7,445 nt of DNA from Armatimonadota bacterium. GTDB lineage: Bacteria; Actinomycetota; Acidimicrobiia; Spongiisociales; UBA5794. Under the pieces are notes generated by a model. It was not told the origin of the DNA and made no database searches. It saw nothing but the letters and a program-made list of their open reading frames with translations. The position numbers were made by a program, and so were the translations under genes. The stretch spans positions 1-7,445 of the forward strand of contig QQUL01000375.1 of NCBI GenBank assembly GCA_008501565.1, read 5' to 3'. Positions 6,073 to 7,445 of this stretch are shown here, piece after piece (position 1 is the stretch's first letter; the number at the start of each line of letters is the position of its first letter).

Positions 6073-7002
6073 ATGGCAGAAACAGCGAGGGAGTACGGTG
6101 TTGCCGACGCGATCGGCTTGTACCTCGACGCTGTCTCCAACCACGATCTTCTGACTGCCGAAGATGAGGTGCACCTCGCACGCACGATTGAGCGCGGCCA
6201 GGAAGCCGAAGAGCAGCTCGCCGAGGACAGGGACATCGATGCGGCGACCCGGGTCGAGCTGGTACGGCACATTCGGCTCGCAGAACACGCCAAGCAACAG
6301 TTCATCCGATCGAATCTGCGGCTTGTGATCTCGATTGCGAAGCGATACACGGGGCGGGGACTCGATCTGCTCGACCTCATTCAAGAGGGCAACCTCGGAC
6401 TCATCCGAGCGGTTGAGAAGTTCGACTGGAGGAAAGGATTCAAGTTCTCCACCTATGCGACGTGGTGGATACGACAGGCGATCACGCGGGGCCTCGGCAA
6501 CAACGGCCGAACGATCCGGCTACCAGTCCACATGGTCGACGTTGTCAGAACGGTGCAGGAGGCTGAACTGACACTCCAGGAGAAGCTCCGAAGGATGCCG
6601 ACCATCGCCGAAATCGCCGAAATCAGCGGCCTCGACGAAGACAAGATTCTGATCGCCCTCAGTGCGCCCGGAGACACCGTGTCACTTGATCGCCGCGTCG
6701 GCGATGACGGCGATGCCGAGCTCGGCGATTTCGTGGAAGATGAATTGGCTCCCGATCCATTCAGGCTCATTGCAGAATCCGCGAGACGGAACGAGCTGGT
6801 CAAAGCGATCGCAACGCTCGATGAACGCGAACGGGTGGTTGTTGTTCTCCGTTACGGTCTCGATGCAGAGCCCCCTCGGACACTGTCGGATGTGGGGGAC
6901 ATCCTCGGCATCACACGGGAACGGGTTCGCCAGATCGAGAGTCGGGCACTCGGGAAGCTCAGGCATCCATCAGCGATGTTCGATCTTGCATCACTCATGT
7001 GA
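6073..7002 (+). CDS. RNA polymerase sigma factor, sigma-70 group 2 (HrdB/SigB-like, lacking region 1.1)
   Basis: This 309-residue factor would direct RNA polymerase to -10/-35 promoters. Region 1.2 is at about 10-41 (ADAIGLYLDAVSNHDLLTAE). Regions 2.1-2.4 cover 77-150: FIRSNLRLVISIAKRYTGRG, DLIQEGNLGLIRAVEKFD, then FSTYATWWIRQAITRG. Region 3 begins with PVHMVDVVRT (151-160). Region 4 is at about 245-298, with the helix-turn-helix LSDVGDILGITRERVRQIE (271-289). Residues that read the -10 (WW, Gln135, Thr138) and the -35 (RERVRQIE) are the usual ones, so it should use standard-looking promoters. It has no acidic region 1.1 and is shorter than principal factors, hence group 2. In region 2.4 the common ADQ stretch is replaced by GLGNNG. 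The open frame extends back to 5680, but ATG 6073 is chosen because of AGGGG 8 bases upstream and the promoter before it. An Rrf2 gene follows 39 bases later. Confidence 0.94.
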   Translation: MAETAREYGVADAIGLYLDAVSNHDLLTAEDEVHLARTIERGQEAEEQLAEDRDIDAATRVELVRHIRLAEHAKQQFIRSNLRLVISIAKRYTGRGLDLLDLIQEGNLGLIRAVEKFDWRKGFKFSTYATWWIRQAITRGLGNNGRTIRLPVHMVDVVRTVQEAELTLQEKLRRMPTIAEIAEISGLDEDKILIALSAPGDTVSLDRRVGDDGDAELGDFVEDELAPDPFRLIAESARRNELVKAIATLDERERVVVVLRYGLDAEPPRTLSDVGDILGITRERVRQIESRALGKLRHPSAMFDLASLM

Positions 7003-7040
7003 ACCCACATTCACGGATCTTATGTTCTAGACTCATGAAC
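6999..7040 (+). promoter_or_regulatory. Two dyads and a possible -10 box in front of the Rrf2 gene
   Basis: The 39-base gap, plus the end of the sigma gene, holds a perfect 5-base inverted repeat GTGAA-N6-TTCAC (6999-7014) across the sigma stop codon. It also holds a 17-base imperfect dyad, gttctagactcatgaac (7024-7040), with 6 of 8 pairs matching. A TAGACT hexamer (7028-7033) inside the second dyad fits a -10 box and would place the transcript start at or just before the GTG at 7042. No good -35 is seen. Autoregulation by the Rrf2 protein is a reasonable guess only. Confidence 0.35.
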
Positions 7041-7041
7041 T

Positions 7042-7445
7042 GTGAAGTTCGCAATCCAAAAACGGACGGGCCTTGCCGTCGAAGCACTCCATACCTTGCA
7101 CGATGCCAAGGGGTCCATGCAATCCTCGGACCTTGCCGCTGCGATCGACACGACCCAAACCTATCTCCCCCAGATAATGTCACCCCTCGTCAAAATGGGA
7201 TGGGTGGACTCAAAACGTGGCCCGACGGGTGGGTACGTTTTGGCCACGGATCCCATGACCATCAGCGTGCTCGACCTGATCGAGGCCGTTGAAGGTGAGA
7301 CGGACACCGATACCTGCGTACTGAGGGGTGGACCGTGTGGTGGCCTTGACCAATGTGCCATACATGAGCCTTGGAAAGCTGCCCGCACCGCGTTGCTCAA
7401 GGAGCTCGCGTCGGTTCCCGTTCTCACCCTGACCAACGACAGCTA
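7042..7445 (+). CDS. Rrf2-family transcriptional regulator, IscR-like [2Fe-2S] type, cut by or ending at the window edge
   Basis: The reading frame starts at a GTG and gives 134 residues beginning (M)KFAIQKRTGLAVEALHTL, the standard Rrf2 winged helix-turn-helix opening. The wing motif RGPTGGYVLA (59-68) is clear. The C-terminal part has Cys92, Cys99, Cys105 and His108 (C-x6-C-x5-C-x2-H), nearly the same positions as the cluster ligands of E. coli IscR (92, 98, 104, 107). It is therefore likely to bind a [2Fe-2S] cluster and sense iron-sulfur status, oxygen or nitric oxide. An in-frame TGA two codons before the GTG rules out any earlier start. There is no Shine-Dalgarno, so the transcript may be leaderless, common in actinobacteria. 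The window ends with TA as the first two bases of the next codon, so the stop may be the very next base, which would fit the family length. Its likely targets include suf genes, but this is inference. Confidence 0.92.
   Translation, partial: MKFAIQKRTGLAVEALHTLHDAKGSMQSSDLAAAIDTTQTYLPQIMSPLVKMGWVDSKRGPTGGYVLATDPMTISVLDLIEAVEGETDTDTCVLRGGPCGGLDQCAIHEPWKAARTALLKELASVPVLTLTNDS

Noticed and set aside
6999..7014. GTGAA-N6-TTCAC as a terminator of the sigma gene
   Set aside because: The stem is only 5 pairs, AT-containing, and has no following T-run; an operator or chance is more likely.

Overview
The window reads as ordinary chromosomal housekeeping DNA from a moderately high-GC bacterium, most likely an actinobacterium (Actinomycetota; an Acidimicrobiia-like lineage would fit, but this is inference). 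The basis is the gene order SufD, Rieske ferredoxin, SufC, which is familiar from actinobacterial suf operons, a family 5 (UdgB-type) uracil-DNA glycosylase, an HrdB-like group 2 sigma factor, and GTG starts. I see no phage, transposon, CRISPR or tRNA/rRNA features.

Left part (1-1285, minus strand): the 5' part of a class II fumarase gene (fumC, running off the left edge) lies downstream of a complete Sir2-family NAD-dependent protein deacylase gene. A 134-base gap (1286-1419) follows, almost wholly filled by a degenerate 7-base tandem repeat that can also fold into a long imperfect hairpin.

Middle part (1420-5941, minus strand, transcribed right to left): a lipoprotein with a DUF4015-type putative glycoside hydrolase domain, a UdgB-type uracil-DNA glycosylase whose start overlaps the lipoprotein gene by 58 bases, a 110-base gap with a probable promoter and dyad, then sufD, a Rieske [2Fe-2S] ferredoxin and sufC. 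These last three are coupled by a 4-base and an 8-base overlap. SufC and SufD are the ATPase and scaffold partner of the SUF iron-sulfur cluster assembly machine. SufB and the cysteine desulfurase SufS, usual neighbours, are not in this window.

Right part (5942-7445, plus strand): a divergent promoter region, a 309-residue sigma-70 group 2 factor, and the start of an Rrf2-family regulator with an IscR-like Cys3-His cluster-binding site, running to the right edge. Iron-sulfur biology recurs: a cluster-sensing regulator type, two Suf proteins, a Rieske ferredoxin, a [4Fe-4S] glycosylase, and an iron-independent fumarase.

I did not find a convincing new defence or mobile system. The points most worth a second look are the heptad repeat, the sufB-less suf operon with its upstream dyad, the Rrf2 gene with no visible leader, and the lipoprotein architecture.
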